A stretch of DNA of 24,234 nucleotides. It comes from an uncultured Veillonella sp. Its GTDB lineage: Bacteria > Bacillota > Negativicutes > Veillonellales > Veillonellaceae. Below the pieces are notes generated by a model. That model did no database searches, had not been told where the DNA came from, and was given only the letters and a program-made list of their open reading frames with translations. The stretch's first letter is position 1; the number at the start of each line of letters is the position of its first letter. The DNA is taken from contig UPXS01000026.1 in assembly GCA_900538355.1 (NCBI GenBank), positions 1-24,234 of the forward strand, given 5' to 3'. Shown piece after piece: positions 22,271 through 24,234 of the stretch. A program made the translations under genes and the position numbers.

Positions 22271-24112
22271 ATGTCAAACGTAATACCGTATTTTGTATTA
22301 GCCGTTGTGGCGCTTGGATTTTTTGCTATTTGTTACGCTGTTTTTAATCGTAATGATGGTGAAAGCCAACCGAAACATGAGCATCGTGATAAATCTGGTA
22401 CTAAGCTTAATGATGAACATCATAAAGAAAGGTCCGTTAATGAATCCAAGGTTGGGGATGTAACGGTTACACATGAAGGCGGAACCAATGTATATACAGC
22501 CTCCATTATAGATGACAATAAGGATTCCGAAGCTTCTGAATCTATGGTGGATCATGAAGATACATCCTATAATCGACGAGATGGGAATCAATTACATGTT
22601 GAAGATTCCTCTACAGGATATTCATTAGCATTAGGTCATCAAGCAGAGTCAACTCAGACAGAGTCTGGTAAACCAATCTTGGAAGAACAGAAACCTGTTA
22701 AAGATTCCACTGTTTCTGGTGAATCTATCCAACAAGAATCTGCTTCCCAAGAGGAGGCAGTATCTAGTCCAATAGCACCTAGTATGGATGAAACCATTGT
22801 AATGCCCGCTGTTTCAGATAATAGACTTCAAAATGTTGAGCATAATGCTACTCCATTGATGGATAAGACTATTGTTCTCGATGCCGTAACGGATGAACTT
22901 CGTAATCGTGCTAATTCCGTAGAGGATACGATTGCTATGGGTGAATCTGTAGAAGCTTTAGAAGCTGATGAAGCTGAGAATTTAGATGTTACGCAAATGA
23001 TTGGTGGTGCCGATGAGGTACAAACAGCAGAAGGTCCATCTGTATTGGATGAAACACGCTTGTTTGACGCTTCTGAAATAGAGGCACAATTGGCGGCAGC
23101 TAGTATGGTTGAAGAAGAGGTACCTACAGGGCAATGGGCTAAAGCGGCACATGAAGATAAATGTGTTGAGTTAGCGATTGCACCATTTGTTCATGCTTTT
23201 GGTGTATTACATGGCGATACACAACATTATGTGGAATCCATTACAAGAGATGCGTTAGCAGCTCTTAATATTACCAAGTTAGCTGAAGTTAACGCGCTTT
23301 TAGATAATATTGTTATTCAAGAAGCATTGATGAGTATGCAAAAGGCGTATGCCGCTACGAACACAGAGTGGATGAAATCCGCTGCGTTAGGTGCATTCCT
23401 AGATGTTGTACAATCGCCTAAGTCTAGTACGCCATACCTTGTAGCCTTTGATGCATTACGCGTATTGCCACATTTAACGCTAGGTCATTTCCAAGTTATG
23501 GCATTGACATTATTGTTACAATACTCTAGAAATTCTAATAACTATGGATTAATTCACTTCCAACATTATGTAGAGAAATATATTGAGCCATTTATTTCTG
23601 ATTTGCCTCAAAATAACTCTTTCTACCGTCAGCTAGACTACTTACGCTGTACGCAAGAGGAACGTGAACCAATTACGTTAGCTCAAGTGTTATCCAATTC
23701 CTATCCATTTGTGTTTAACTATCGTGGCTTCTCCAAAGAGGAACTCTTCCGAGCTACTGATGGTCATGGCGTAGATCCACGCTATGTGGTGCGTAGCTTG
23801 AACTCCAATCTTTATAAATTGGCGTTAGTTGACGAGTCTTTAGCACCTCGTTTCTTTAGACAAACTCGTATTTCTGATTCCATGGTTCAACGTGATCTCA
23901 TTGCACTTATGAAGAGCAAACCGACTGCCTTTAGAGGTCAAGAAGCACGTGATATTATGGATGATATTTCTCCAGTTCTATTAGATTTAGCGGATGTATT
24001 TGATCATACGCCGATGTCTAAAATTAGCTTAACATTGCTTGGCCTTTACTTAGGCCGTGCTCATGTGAAAGCAACTATTGGTGAAGAATTCGATTTATCT
24101 CATTGGTTCTAA
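22271..24112 (+). CDS. Membrane-anchored protein of unknown function with acidic threonine-motif linker
   Basis: Protein of 613 residues that I do not recognise. One N-terminal transmembrane helix (about 5-25) is followed by FNRN, so the rest most likely faces the cytoplasm, although this is only inferred from charge. Residues 28-285 are acidic and low-complexity, probably disordered. Inside it a seven-residue motif, hydrophobic-[DE]-x-T-[IQR]-hydrophobic-hydrophobic, occurs five times with Thr175, Thr200, Thr220, Thr241 and Thr262. Residues 290-613 form a well-packed, mostly helical domain with no motif I can name. GGGGGA precedes the ATG. Downstream of the YwlG-like gene by 9 bases and closed by a terminator. 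Confidence 0.8.
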   Translation: MSNVIPYFVLAVVALGFFAICYAVFNRNDGESQPKHEHRDKSGTKLNDEHHKERSVNESKVGDVTVTHEGGTNVYTASIIDDNKDSEASESMVDHEDTSYNRRDGNQLHVEDSSTGYSLALGHQAESTQTESGKPILEEQKPVKDSTVSGESIQQESASQEEAVSSPIAPSMDETIVMPAVSDNRLQNVEHNATPLMDKTIVLDAVTDELRNRANSVEDTIAMGESVEALEADEAENLDVTQMIGGADEVQTAEGPSVLDETRLFDASEIEAQLAAASMVEEEVPTGQWAKAAHEDKCVELAIAPFVHAFGVLHGDTQHYVESITRDALAALNITKLAEVNALLDNIVIQEALMSMQKAYAATNTEWMKSAALGAFLDVVQSPKSSTPYLVAFDALRVLPHLTLGHFQVMALTLLLQYSRNSNNYGLIHFQHYVEKYIEPFISDLPQNNSFYRQLDYLRCTQEEREPITLAQVLSNSYPFVFNYRGFSKEELFRATDGHGVDPRYVVRSLNSNLYKLALVDESLAPRFFRQTRISDSMVQRDLIALMKSKPTAFRGQEARDIMDDISPVLLDLADVFDHTPMSKISLTLLGLYLGRAHVKATIGEEFDLSHWF

Positions 24113-24137
24113 TGACCAAAGAAAATAACTAAACTAT

Positions 24138-24173
24138 AAAAGGTCTCCCTAGATAATCTAGGGAGACCTTTTT
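24138..24173 (+). terminator. Rho-independent terminator, possibly bidirectional
   Basis: AAAGGTCTCCCTAGA (24139-24153), loop TAA, TCTAGGGAGACCTTT (24157-24171), then further T. The left side is A-rich, so it may also stop transcription arriving from the right on the minus strand. Confidence 0.9.
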
Positions 24174-24189
24174 GGTTTGATTATTGTCT

Positions 24190-24234
24190 TTAGACTGGTT
24201 CGCGACGTAGTCGCGAATCATTAAACCACCCGCT
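24190..24234 (-). CDS. Probable C-terminus of a convergent gene, cut by the window edge
   Basis: On the minus strand 14 codons read without a stop from the window edge into a TAA at 24190-24192, giving SGWFNDSRLRREPV. It is a plausible polar C-terminus, and it faces a terminator suited to both directions. The segment also contains the inverted repeat TTCGCGAC/GTCGCGAA. Too short to assign a family. Confidence 0.35.
   Translation of the reverse strand, partial: SGWFNDSRLRREPV

Noticed and set aside
24200..24219. Hairpin TTCGCGAC-GTA-GTCGCGAA as a second terminator
   Set aside because: No T run follows on either strand, and the bases are better explained as codons of the convergent gene's C-terminus.

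Overview
The window is a 24.2 kb piece of chromosome that reads as Veillonella (Negativicutes, the Firmicutes with a Gram-negative envelope). This rests on the low-GC gene style, AGGAGG-type ribosome binding sites, the atp gene order, the anaerobic two-subunit fumarase and general recognition of the proteins; no 16S gene is present to prove it. It is mostly housekeeping DNA. I see no insertion sequence, prophage, CRISPR array or restriction/defence locus.

Layout. 81-3272 is on the minus strand: a sodium:alanine symporter, then ispE (isoprenoid precursor synthesis) overlapping a GntR/FCD regulator by 4 bases. From 3478 the genes run on the plus strand: a YitT-type membrane protein, phosphoglucomutase, an ACT-domain/PFL (UPF0237/UPF0210) pair, wecA, a terminator, wecB, then atpZ, atpI and the full F1Fo ATP synthase set atpBEFHAGDC (11191-17455), closed by a strong terminator. 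Next come two convergent genes for exported proteins of unknown function sharing one perfectly palindromic terminator (17604-18939), and a minus-strand tRNA operon (Asn-Glu-Val, 19048-19281) with promoter and terminator. A roughly 740-base gene-free stretch leads into the two-subunit iron-sulfur fumarase operon (20023-21445), then a YwlG/UPF0340 protein and a large membrane-anchored protein of unknown function (22271-24112). The last 45 bases probably hold the C-terminus of a convergent minus-strand gene.

How the genes work together. Fumarase fits the oxaloacetate-malate-fumarate-succinate route Veillonella uses to ferment lactate. The ATP synthase links that metabolism to the membrane ion gradient, and the alanine symporter spends a sodium gradient. 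Pgm, WecA and WecB supply and start envelope glycan synthesis.

Most worth a second look: (1) five evenly spaced copies of a short threonine motif in the acidic linker of the 613-residue membrane protein; (2) an ATP synthase c subunit with carboxylates in both helices (Asp26 and Glu59) but without the usual sodium-site Ser/Thr/Tyr; (3) a Fur-like palindrome and a long leader hairpin before fumarase; (4) a strong terminator just before wecB with no room for a promoter after it. I found no clearly new multi-gene system.
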